Shown here: positions 14,687 to 20,238 of the stretch, piece after piece
How positions within the stretch are numbered: position 1 is the stretch's first letter
Layout of the letters: the number at the start of each line of letters is the position of its first letter
Virus record (IMG/VR): IMGVR_UViG_3300042897_000184
Coordinates: 1 to 23,881 of that record
Source of the DNA: a virus
Reading direction: 5' to 3' (one strand)
DNA length: 23,881 bases
Made by a program: the position numbers and the translations under genes
Notes under the pieces: generated by a model
The model's input: only the letters and a program-made list of their open reading frames with translations
What the model was told of the DNA's origin: nothing
Database searches by the model: none

Positions 14687-15142
14687 ATGAACGGAGTAAT
14701 TATGAAAAAGATTTTTGTTTGTATTGTGGCATTAAGTTTAGGGTTTGCGAATGTTTCTGCTGTTGATGCGAAGCGTTTACCAAAAGTGAACTGTATGAAT
14801 GTGTGGAAACTTACAACTGAAGCAGGTTGGAGTAATGCTGATGTTCGTATGGCTGATCGGATTGCGTTTCGTGAGTCACGCTGCAATAAGTTGGCGCACA
14901 ACAAACTTGATCCTGTAACTATTAAAGGTGTTAAAGGTTCGCTTGGTTTGTTTCAGATCAATTTGTTTTGGCTGTCAAAAACGAGTTCGTATCCTAAAGG
15001 TTTTTTGCAAACTGTTATGAAGCGTGATCTTGTTCCGACAGATTTGTTTGTTCCCGAAATCAATGTCGCTGCTGCAGAGGCGATTATCAAATACAATCGG
15101 GCTAACGGGGGATGTGGCTGGCAGGCTTGGAATGGCTGCTAG
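14687..15142 (+). CDS. Sec-exported lysozyme/transglycosylase-like protein
   Basis: A 151-residue protein. Start 14687 has AGAAGGA 6 nt upstream; ATG 14702 (MKKIFVC) is a second good candidate with ACGGAG. A signal peptide (MKKIFVCIVALSLGFANVSAVDA) is clear. The mature part has the lysozyme-like fold signature: IAFRESRCNKLA with catalytic Glu63, GSLGLFQINLFW (GLFQIN 87-92), and AAAEAIIKYNRANGGCGWQAW near the end, with Cys pairs that may form disulfides. It should reach the outside of the membrane without a holin, unlike the M15 endolysin. It stands far from the lysis cassette. Confidence 0.8.
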   Translation: MNGVIMKKIFVCIVALSLGFANVSAVDAKRLPKVNCMNVWKLTTEAGWSNADVRMADRIAFRESRCNKLAHNKLDPVTIKGVKGSLGLFQINLFWLSKTSSYPKGFLQTVMKRDLVPTDLFVPEINVAAAEAIIKYNRANGGCGWQAWNGC

Positions 15143-15163
15143 TTTCTAAAGAAAGTTTCAAGA

Positions 15164-15204
15164 AACCCCTGAAACCCGTACTGGCATAGGGTTTGACGGG
15201 GGTT
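15164..15204 (+). terminator. Two-tier GC-rich hairpin after lysozyme-like gene
   Basis: An outer stem AACCCC (15164-15169) with GGGGTT (15199-15204) and an inner stem AAACCC (15172-15177) with GGGTTT (15189-15194) share one axis. No T-run follows. It may end the upstream transcript or shape the adjacent regulatory element, which occupies its inner arm. Confidence 0.45.
15170..15191 (+). promoter_or_regulatory. Conserved upstream element, copy 2
   Basis: A 22-nt sequence beginning TGAAACCCGTACT and ending GCATAGGG, 18/22 identical to 8805-8826, 20 nt before the P3 -35. The 9-nt difference in distance to the promoter relative to copy 1 is close to one helical turn. Confidence 0.6.
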
Positions 15205-15211
15205 GAATGAT

Positions 15212-15240
15212 TTGCAATGTTTCGCTACTTAGGGCATGAT
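15212..15240 (+). promoter_or_regulatory. Early promoter P3 (TTGCAA-17-CATGAT)
   Basis: TTGCAA (15212-15217), a 17-bp spacer, CATGAT (15235-15240). Its -10 departs from the other copies at the first base. It lies 45 bases before the start at 15285. Confidence 0.7.
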
Positions 15241-15269
15241 TAATACATCAGCCACACGGTTGATAGAAG

Positions 15270-15281
15270 CCCTGAGGAGGG
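15270..15281 (+). promoter_or_regulatory. Start-associated RBS hairpin, copy 3
   Basis: CCCTGAGGAGGG, 3 nt before the ATG at 15285; identical to copies 1, 2 and the one at 19843. Confidence 0.8.
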
Positions 15282-15284
15282 ATC

Positions 15285-15725
15285 ATGAAGACAGCGACAT
15301 ACAAAAAGCCAACGAAGGTTGGTATTGCACGCACACTCAACGATGCGAGGTGCAGCAAATCAGGTTGGGATGCATCCAGAATGGTACGGGGATACGGATC
15401 AGTAACTTCGGGTTGGGTTTGCACGCAGTTGGAAAACGGTGACTTCAAAATTGAATACAAGGCTTCAATGGGAACTTACAACGGCGTAGACAATGTCGGT
15501 TTGACTGACGAGGAAAGAATGGAGCGCCACGAACGCTGCACAAAAATCTTTATCAACCAGTTAGAGACTTATACAAAAGTCTTGATCGCAAAAGGCTACA
15601 ACGCATACGGCTTTACAAAAATGGTTGAGGCAAAAATTGCTTCTGGGGATTTCAGCAACAGGACTTACAAGCCTTGCCAAGAGGTTGAGGGTTTCGTAAC
15701 CGTAAAAAACGAGGAGACAAAATGA
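15285..15725 (+). CDS. Hypothetical early protein, 146 aa
   Basis: First gene of the P3 unit. The N-terminal half is basic and aromatic (TYKKPTKVGIARTLNDARCSKSGWD, VTSGWVCTQLENGDFKIEYKAS) and looks like a small beta domain. The C-terminal half has a helical charged stretch (LTDEERMERHERCTKIFINQLETYTKVLIAKGYNAYGF). No catalytic motif, membrane segment or family is recognised. It overlaps the next gene by four bases. Base use here is A/C-rich compared with the G/T-rich late genes. Confidence 0.65.
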   Translation: MKTATYKKPTKVGIARTLNDARCSKSGWDASRMVRGYGSVTSGWVCTQLENGDFKIEYKASMGTYNGVDNVGLTDEERMERHERCTKIFINQLETYTKVLIAKGYNAYGFTKMVEAKIASGDFSNRTYKPCQEVEGFVTVKNEETK

Positions 15726-15982
15726 AAACTACATCGCACGCAAGAGAAGTAGTTGCCTTTATCAATTCTGTAGAGGATAAAGATATCCAAAATGAAATGC
15801 TTGACATCAGCAGCAACTACTCACAGGCACTCGCAGGGCTGAGGCTTGCAAAAAACTTTCTTACAAAAATTGACGATGAAACAGGAACCGATCACGAAGA
15901 GTTGTTTGTTCAAATAACCGACCTGCTTGAAAGCATTAAGCACAGCGAAATCAGTATGCTTGAAATAGTAGCGAACTGGTAG
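15722..15982 (+). CDS. Hypothetical helical protein, 86 aa
   Basis: Overlaps the previous stop (ATGA). The protein is acidic and predicted all-helical: REVVAFINSVEDKDIQNEML, YSQALAGLRLAKNFLTKI and ELFVQITDLLESIKHSEISML. No Cys, no membrane segment and no family recognised. Small acidic helical proteins are a common type among phage early proteins that inhibit host or defence functions, but nothing here proves that. Confidence 0.6.
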   Translation: MKTTSHAREVVAFINSVEDKDIQNEMLDISSNYSQALAGLRLAKNFLTKIDDETGTDHEELFVQITDLLESIKHSEISMLEIVANW

Positions 15983-16010
15983 AAAGCAAAGTTCGGGTGG
16001 CTGGCAGGCA

Positions 16011-16029
16011 CTTGGGTTCAAGCCCCAAG
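16011..16029 (+). other. tRNA T-arm-like hairpin
   Basis: CTTGGG-TTCAAGC-CCCAAG, with the seven-base loop TTCAAGC that matches a tRNA T-loop. No matching acceptor, D or anticodon arms can be placed around it. It may be chance, a tRNA remnant, or a tRNA-derived attachment core. Confidence 0.4.
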
Positions 16030-16054
16030 CATCCACAAGGCAACAACGCCGAAG

Positions 16055-16072
16055 TTTCCCAGAGGAGGGAAA
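16055..16072 (+). promoter_or_regulatory. Start-associated RBS hairpin, extended copy
   Basis: TTTCCCAGAGGAGGGAAA directly abuts the ATG at 16073. TTTCCC and GGGAAA pair perfectly (6 bp), placing AGAGGA in the loop. This is the strongest hairpin in the set, although the loop differs from CCCTGAGGAGGG. No TTGCAA promoter lies in front of it. Confidence 0.75.
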
Positions 16073-16483
16073 ATGGAAACCGTCAAAGCAAACATTAAGA
16101 AAGCACTAATAAAAAAATACAAAAACAGAGACGAGTTTTTCTCTGACATCAAACTTAATTTGGATGAGGACACAGCAGAGTTCCGAACAGCACAAGCATT
16201 GGTTTACGCTTTGGATCATTGGCAGTATCAGCAATGGAAAATCAACGACTCATTAACCAAATTGATTGACAGCGCAAAAAAGACACAAGAAAATGTAAAA
16301 GAATATAAAGAGTGTCGTACTTACTGGATTGGACAATCCAACTTTCAAGAAAGTTCTGCAATTTCAAGAGAAATTCAAAACGGGATATTGCAACTTTGTC
16401 ATTTAATTGAATTAGACGGAACTACAACGGCAGAATTATTTAAGAAAGTTATTACATTCATCAACTTTGATAGTTTTATCTGA
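16073..16483 (+). CDS. Hypothetical helical protein, 136 aa
   Basis: Start fixed by the ribosome hairpin immediately upstream. The protein is charged and predicted mostly helical (VKANIKKALIKKYKNRDEFFSDIK, RTAQALVYALDHWQYQQWKI, LTKLIDSAKKTQENVKEYKE). The C-terminal end is more hydrophobic (AELFKKVITFINFDSFI). No motif I recognise. It is preceded by a 90-base gap containing a T-arm-like hairpin, and begins a further set of small early genes. Confidence 0.6.
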   Translation: METVKANIKKALIKKYKNRDEFFSDIKLNLDEDTAEFRTAQALVYALDHWQYQQWKINDSLTKLIDSAKKTQENVKEYKECRTYWIGQSNFQESSAISREIQNGILQLCHLIELDGTTTAELFKKVITFINFDSFI

Positions 16484-16501
16484 GACAAGGAGAACAACAA
16501 A

Positions 16502-16786
16502 ATGAAAATTACAAAGCACACACTGGAACACATCCAACTAATTGAGACAGGGCGTACAGCCTTGTTTGAGGTAAACATGATCGTGGCAATGCACGATTGG
16601 GAGGAAAGCAAAGATGACGAAGATGGCTTCTATGAACTAGGCGCACTTGGTTGGCTTACCAACCTGCTCACTCTCGCAGCAGCAGGCAACGACATCCAGC
16701 ACGGAGCAGCAGAGTTCCTGAAAGCAACAATGACATTGAACGAGAAACGGGTACACCTGTGCAAAGTAGAAAAGATCACAGCATGA
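16502..16786 (+). CDS. Hypothetical acidic protein, 94 aa
   Basis: AAGGAGAA lies just upstream of the ATG. The sequence is acidic, with a long helix HTLEHIQLIETGRTALFEVNMIVAMHDWEESKDDEDGF and a second one around LGWLTNLLTLAAAG. It ends HLCKVEKITA. No recognised domain. It overlaps the next gene by four bases, so the two are translated together. Confidence 0.6.
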   Translation: MKITKHTLEHIQLIETGRTALFEVNMIVAMHDWEESKDDEDGFYELGALGWLTNLLTLAAAGNDIQHGAAEFLKATMTLNEKRVHLCKVEKITA

Positions 16787-17049
16787 AACAATCAGCATTT
16801 GACAGTTGGCTTACAACACAAGATGATGAACCAGCACATTTCATCTTTGACATCACGGCACACAATTACGATTGGTCAATAGAACACTCTGTAATTGACG
16901 GACTATGTTCACACTGCGATCTCGTTGTAGGGATTGATTCCGATTACGGAAGCACAAAAAACTACTGGCAGATAGACATTGACGGAGAAGTTTTGTGGTG
17001 CGATGAATGTTACGAAACCCTGACTGCAGAAATAGGAGAAACAAAATGA
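16783..17049 (+). CDS. Small two-knuckle zinc protein, 88 aa
   Basis: ATG 16783 overlaps the preceding stop and is preferred over longer in-frame starts inside that gene. CSHC (42-45) and CDEC (73-76) form a probable zinc ribbon, separated by GIDSDYGSTKNYWQIDIDGEVLW. The rest is acidic with conserved-looking aromatic residues (FIFDITAHNYDWSIEH). It may be a protein-protein adaptor. It overlaps the membrane protein that follows. Confidence 0.6.
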   Translation: MKQSAFDSWLTTQDDEPAHFIFDITAHNYDWSIEHSVIDGLCSHCDLVVGIDSDYGSTKNYWQIDIDGEVLWCDECYETLTAEIGETK

Positions 17050-17255
17050 ATCCATTTATAGACAACCCTGCATTGCTTGTGTTCTCAGGCATCGCTATCG
17101 GACTTGTCGCTGGCATATATGTTGGCATCATTGACGGGATACAACGAGAGCAAAAAGCGCAAGCAGCACGAAACCGTATCCAACGAGAACTGCGCTCACG
17201 AGAACGAAACCAACGCCACGAACAGTGGGAACGATCTAGTGGTCAGGTAAAGTAA
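17046..17255 (+). CDS. Small single-pass membrane protein, 69 aa
   Basis: Residues about 8-30 (ALLVFSGIAIGLVAGIYVGII) are one membrane segment. The remainder is a long Arg/Glu/Gln-rich helix (QREQKAQAARNRIQRELRSRERNQRHEQWERSS), expected in the cytoplasm. ATG 17046 overlaps the previous stop. Similar layouts occur among phage superinfection-exclusion and host-takeover membrane proteins; the function here is unknown. Confidence 0.65.
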   Translation: MNPFIDNPALLVFSGIAIGLVAGIYVGIIDGIQREQKAQAARNRIQRELRSRERNQRHEQWERSSGQVK

Positions 17256-17261
17256 GAGCGC

Positions 17262-17337
17262 ACCAATGGCAAGCAGCGCAACCTCACTTCACCCTCCTCG
17301 GTTAGAGAGTTAGCCCATCTGCAATGATGGCATTGGT
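17262..17337 (+). ncRNA. Candidate structured RNA with anti-Shine-Dalgarno-type loop
   Basis: A 76-nt element bounded by ACCAATG and CATTGGT (7-bp pairing). Inside are CCATC-TGCAAT-GATGG directly against the 3' arm, and AACCTC (17280-17285) pairing with GAG-A-GTT (17305-17311), which leaves the loop segment CCCTCCTC (17292-17299) exposed. That 8-mer is the exact complement of the GAGGAGGG core shared by six phage ribosome sites; CCCTCCTCGG could form ten pairs (one G-U) with CTGAGGAGGG. It may be a separate small RNA or a leader element of the gene at 17358. No dedicated promoter or terminator is seen. Confidence 0.4.
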
Positions 17338-17357
17338 ACTAGACATGGAGAACAACA

Positions 17358-17492
17358 ATGACAATCAAAGACTTAGAGGCAGCCGTAGCGTTCTTACGAA
17401 AGATGACTGTTGGACAGATGGAAGTGGATTTGTTGATCCAAACTGTGGAAGCATTAGAAACAGAAATTAAGAAAAGGAGAACAAAGAAATGA
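17358..17492 (+). CDS. Small helical ORF, 44 aa
   Basis: ATG 17358 has GGAG (17347-17350) at good distance and the ORF ends over the next ATG (ATGA). The peptide is MTIKDLEAAVAFLRKMTVGQ followed by a leucine-rich helix and a basic end KKRRTKK. It is likely a short amphipathic or coiled-coil protein. The good ribosome site and the coupling support it being real. Confidence 0.6.
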   Translation: MTIKDLEAAVAFLRKMTVGQMEVDLLIQTVEALETEIKKRRTKK

Positions 17493-17704
17493 GTGAATCA
17501 GCAACAGTTGAACTGGCACATTGGCAGGCACGCTGCGATGAAATGCAAGTGGCGTTAGAGCGTGTCCGTGAGGAACGGGATGACTTACGCATCAACAACG
17601 ATGCGCTGACCGTTGCTTACGCAAAGATCGCTAACGAAGTTGCGCAACTGCGCTCTGTTGTCAGCCGTATCCAAGTAGCGATGTCACAAGGACAAGAACT
17701 GTGA
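17489..17704 (+). CDS. Coiled-coil protein, 71 aa
   Basis: Start ATG overlaps the previous stop; AAAAGGAGAA precedes it. The sequence (AHWQARCDEMQVALERVREERDDLRIN, then VAQLRSVVSRIQVAM) has heptad-like Leu/Val spacing throughout, so it is likely a parallel or antiparallel coiled coil. It may oligomerise with the upstream 44-residue helical protein. No specific family recognised. Confidence 0.6.
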   Translation: MSESATVELAHWQARCDEMQVALERVREERDDLRINNDALTVAYAKIANEVAQLRSVVSRIQVAMSQGQEL

Positions 17705-17922
17705 TGGAAGTCTTTGCGTTAGAACCAAAGTTCATAACCATTCTGGCTGACGATGATGGCTACTGCAGATGGAAAGTAACGCTGCGCAACTTTGATACAG
17801 GAGACAAACCCATTGATTTACTTATCATGATGGATGTTGATGGTGAAATGGCATTAGCAACACGCCCACCACACGATCCTTCATGCAGTTGGTCTCCACC
17901 TGTTTACCCTGCACGATCATGA
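17701..17922 (+). CDS. Hypothetical protein, 73 aa
   Basis: The start is GTG 17701 or the adjacent ATG 17704, overlapping the previous stop. The predicted product is strand-rich (FITILADDDGYCRWKVTLRNFD, PIDLLIMMDVDGEMALA) and ends RPPHDPSCSWSPPVYPARS, a proline-rich tail. No motif recognised. It overlaps the next ATG by four bases. Confidence 0.5.
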   Translation: MMEVFALEPKFITILADDDGYCRWKVTLRNFDTGDKPIDLLIMMDVDGEMALATRPPHDPSCSWSPPVYPARS

Positions 17923-18080
17923 AGATTATCTGCAACAAATGTCAAGCAATCCTGACATGGAATCCAGAACAAACAAACGGCTGCCTTTGCGATAGTGACG
18001 CACCAACATGGATTTGTATTACCCGAACAAAACAATTCGTTCATATGAGCCACGCCGACTACACAATTGAGGAACAATGA
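17919..18080 (+). CDS. Small zinc-binding protein, 53 aa
   Basis: Begins MKIICNKCQAILTW and has CLCDSD at 22-27, a rubredoxin-like or zinc-ribbon pairing (Cys5, 8, 22, 24). The remainder is APTWICITRTKQFVHMSHAD. Start and stop overlap both neighbours by four bases. It directly precedes the methyltransferase and is translated with it; whether the two interact is unknown. Confidence 0.55.
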   Translation: MKIICNKCQAILTWNPEQTNGCLCDSDAPTWICITRTKQFVHMSHADYTIEEQ

Positions 18081-19303
18081 TCCGAAAAGAAATAGAACAC
18101 CTAGCAATCAACATTGATGAACTACACACGCACCCATCCAATGTGCGACAGGGAGATGTAGGTGCAATCAGCGAATCATTGGAAGCGCACGGACAATACC
18201 GATCAATCGTGTATCAGCAATCCACCAAACGAATCCTCGCAGGCAACCACACCTACAAAGCAGCAAAGGCTTTAGGTTGGACACACATCGCAGCAACACC
18301 TGTCATCTGTGACGATGAACAAGCCTTGCGCATATTGCTCGCAGACAACAAAGCCAACGACTTAGCCACTTACGATGAACCAGAACTCATAGAACTATTG
18401 AAACAACTCGCCGAGACAAGCGATGGACTATTAGGCACACTCTTTGACGGAGATGAACTAGACAGCCTCATAGAAGACAACAGCCACTTTGAGTTACCAA
18501 CCGATGCAGATGATGTTCCAGACAAAGCACCAGCAATAACCAACGCAGGTGATGTATGGCTACTAGGCAAGCACAGAGTTATGTGTGGTGACTCAACGAT
18601 CAGCGACCAAGTCAAAGCACTCATGAATGGTTTAGAAGCAGACCTTGTATGGACAGACCCACCATACGGTGTCGCTTACATAGGCAAAACCAAAGACGCA
18701 CTCACCATTGAGAACGATGATATGGATATAGATGCGCTGCAAGAGTTCCTAACCAAAGCGTTCACTGCAGGACACGATGTAACAAAGAAAGGTGGCTGCT
18801 GGTATGTAGCAGCACCATCAGGCAACATATTTCAAGCGTTCAGCATCCCACTAACCAATCTCGGCATCTGGAGACACACACTCGTATGGGTCAAGGACAG
18901 TTTGGTAATGGGTCGTGCCGACTACCACTACAAACATGAATCAATCTTTTACGGCTGGAAGGAAGGCGCAGCCCACCAAGCCCCACCAGATCGTAAGCAA
19001 GACACCGTCTGGGAGATACCACGACCCAAGCGCAGCACAGAACATCCAACGATGAAACCAGTGGAACTGATCGCCAAAGCAATCAAGAACTCCACCAACC
19101 AAAACCAAATCGTCTTAGACCTATTCGGTGGATCAGGCAGCACACTCATCGCAGCACAAGAAACCAATCGCATCGCATACCTGATGGAACTAGACCCACG
19201 CTATGTAGATGTGATCTGCGCCCGATACCAAAAGCACACAGGAAACCAACCCGTACTAGAAGCGACAGCCGAACCACACAACTTTATGACTGATGCCGAT
19301 TAA
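18077..19303 (+). CDS. ParB-domain / DNA methyltransferase fusion
   Basis: A 408-residue protein. Residues 1-100 are a ParB/sulfiredoxin-like domain (HPSNVRQGDVGAISESLEAHG, ILAGNHTYKAAKALGW, LLADNKANDLA). Residues 160-385 are a methyltransferase of the N4-cytosine/N6-adenine type: GDVWLLGKHRVMCGDST, catalytic TDPPYG (193-198), EHPTMKPVELIAK, and the AdoMet-binding DLFGGSGSTLIAA (348-360). The order DPPY before FGGSG indicates the beta group. It probably modifies phage DNA. No partner restriction enzyme is recognised, though an HNH gene overlaps its end by 11 bases. Confidence 0.92.
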   Translation: MIRKEIEHLAINIDELHTHPSNVRQGDVGAISESLEAHGQYRSIVYQQSTKRILAGNHTYKAAKALGWTHIAATPVICDDEQALRILLADNKANDLATYDEPELIELLKQLAETSDGLLGTLFDGDELDSLIEDNSHFELPTDADDVPDKAPAITNAGDVWLLGKHRVMCGDSTISDQVKALMNGLEADLVWTDPPYGVAYIGKTKDALTIENDDMDIDALQEFLTKAFTAGHDVTKKGGCWYVAAPSGNIFQAFSIPLTNLGIWRHTLVWVKDSLVMGRADYHYKHESIFYGWKEGAAHQAPPDRKQDTVWEIPRPKRSTEHPTMKPVELIAKAIKNSTNQNQIVLDLFGGSGSTLIAAQETNRIAYLMELDPRYVDVICARYQKHTGNQPVLEATAEPHNFMTDAD

Positions 19304-19604
19304 ACGACCCTGCCTCACCTGTCGCACACTTACTACGAACACACCACGCTGCGACACCTGCCAAGCAACATGGACAAGACAACATCCGAAACCTGACAGA
19401 CCCCACTATGCAGGCACATACAAACGCAGAGCAAAGATCATCCGAGACACAGCAATCGCCTGCTGGATATGTGGACAAGGCAAACGCCAAGACGATCCAT
19501 TCACAGCCGATCATTTAATACCAGCCGACCCCCACAGCCCACTAGCAGCAGCCCATCGCTCCTGTAACTCAAGACGCCAAAACAACCCCATAACCCCCCA
19601 CTAG
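19293..19604 (+). CDS. HNH endonuclease
   Basis: A 103-residue protein overlapping the methyltransferase by 11 bases. CLTC (7-10) and CDTC (20-23) form an N-terminal zinc ribbon. CWIC (57-60), ADHLIPADP (72-80) and AHRSCNSRR (87-95) are the HNH core with its structural zinc, the His-containing metal site and the final Asn/His. Small HNH enzymes next to terminase genes in HK97-like phages help cut genome ends. Here three small genes and a C-rich gap lie between it and the terminase. Confidence 0.85.
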   Translation: MPIKRPCLTCRTLTTNTPRCDTCQATWTRQHPKPDRPHYAGTYKRRAKIIRDTAIACWICGQGKRQDDPFTADHLIPADPHSPLAAAHRSCNSRRQNNPITPH

Positions 19605-19647
19605 AACCACCAGCACACGCACACACAGCCCTCCTAACGCCCTCAAA

Positions 19648-19692
19648 CCCCAAGACCCCTATATCCACCCCCACCAAACCCCAGACCCCCCC
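19648..19692 (-). other. Potential G-quadruplex on the minus strand
   Basis: Five C-runs on the plus strand (4, 4, 5, 4 and 7 bases) separated by 4-8 bases. The complement could fold into a stacked G-tetrad structure during transcription or replication. Confidence 0.5.
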
Positions 19693-19721
19693 ACCTATAC
19701 CGTTTTTTCCTACACCTATAC
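19693..19721 (+). repeat. Direct repeat ACCTATAC, 21-bp spacing
   Basis: ACCTATAC at 19693-19700 and 19714-19721, exactly 21 bp apart, two DNA turns. The reverse complement GTATAGGT nearly matches GTATAGGG in the conserved element at 8805-8826. Likely a dimer-type protein-binding site. Confidence 0.5.
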
Positions 19722-19792
19722 GCTGGCTACCCCTGTGCCCCCATTCCGTAGGCATCGTCAGCAAAACTAGTTTTATTGGTAGGGCAATTGAC

Positions 19793-19822
19793 TTGCTTTC
19801 TGGGGTCGGGTGGGCGTATGCT
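19793..19822 (+). promoter_or_regulatory. Early promoter P4 (TTGCTT-18-TATGCT)
   Basis: TTGCTT (19793-19798) within TTGACTTGC, an 18-bp spacer, TATGCT (19817-19822). It belongs to the P1-P3 family and lies 36 bases before the start at 19859. Confidence 0.7.
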
Positions 19823-19842
19823 GGTCTTGTTAGCGAAACAAG

Positions 19843-19854
19843 CCCTGAGGAGGG
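19843..19854 (+). promoter_or_regulatory. Start-associated RBS hairpin, copy 4
   Basis: CCCTGAGGAGGG, 4 nt before the ATG at 19859; identical to the copies at 8885, 9117 and 15270. Confidence 0.8.
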
Positions 19855-19858
19855 AATC

Positions 19859-20002
19859 ATGAGCAAGACGCACTTAATAAACACAAGAACAAAAAAGATT
19901 GTTCGTACTTTTGAGACTCGTAAGAGCGCAGAACGATTTGCGCAACTTTACAGCGATCTTTGTGGTCAGCAGTGCGCATTCAGCACAAGGACAGCAAAAT
20001 AG
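19859..20002 (+). CDS. Small basic protein, 47 aa
   Basis: Start fixed by the ribosome hairpin 4 nt upstream. The peptide (MSKTHLINTRTKKIVRTFET then RKSAERFAQLYSDL) has a basic N-terminal strand and a helix, ending in a Cys-containing tail. First gene of the P4 unit. No recognised family. Confidence 0.65.
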   Translation: MSKTHLINTRTKKIVRTFETRKSAERFAQLYSDLCGQQCAFSTRTAK

Positions 20003-20238
20003 TGGGTTACATGGTTGAGGTGAACAAGGGCAAGCGCAACGCCGTCATGAACTTGCAGGTCGGAGATGTTTTCACTTGGTACATGCACAAAGAAAATTAT
20101 CTGGTGCAGGAGATCAAACCTTCAACACGCAAGAACGGAAATACTTGGGTGGTTGTCACTGTGGGTTGCTCTACGGGGATTGTCACCGAGCGCAAGTTGC
20201 CTAAAGATTCTTTGGTCGGATTACTGGAGGCAAAATAA
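20002..20238 (+). CDS. Hypothetical protein, 78 aa
   Basis: Starts at GTG 20002 on the previous stop (ATAGTG); ATG 20011 and ATG 20047 are in-frame alternatives. The core (MNLQVGDVFTWYMHKENYLVQEIK, TWVVVTVGCSTGIVTERKLP) is a strand-rich segment with the look of a small beta barrel of the SH3 or Tudor-like type. The role is unknown. It overlaps the next gene by one base. Confidence 0.5.
   Translation: MGYMVEVNKGKRNAVMNLQVGDVFTWYMHKENYLVQEIKPSTRKNGNTWVVVTVGCSTGIVTERKLPKDSLVGLLEAK

Larger units (their letters stand above)
19605..19792. other. C-rich non-coding tract before P4
   Basis: No gene is seen. Over 19621-19740 I count 60 C against 10 G. The minus strand therefore has repeated G-runs, with G-quadruplex potential at 19648-19692 (runs of 4, 4, 5, 4 and 7 G). 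Two copies of ACCTATAC follow, then a TTTTTTCC tract and ATTCCGTAGGCATCG, ending in P4. Candidate roles are a genome-end site, an origin or a regulatory region. Confidence 0.6.

Noticed and set aside
17262-17338. Possible tRNA gene
   Set aside because: The acceptor-like 7-bp stem and 76-nt length fit, but the T-loop has six bases with the wrong sequence and there is no D-arm or standard anticodon loop on either strand.
19501-19884. Minus-strand ORF over the C-rich tract
   Set aside because: Gly/Val-rich shadow caused by skewed composition; it overlaps the HNH gene and promoter P4.
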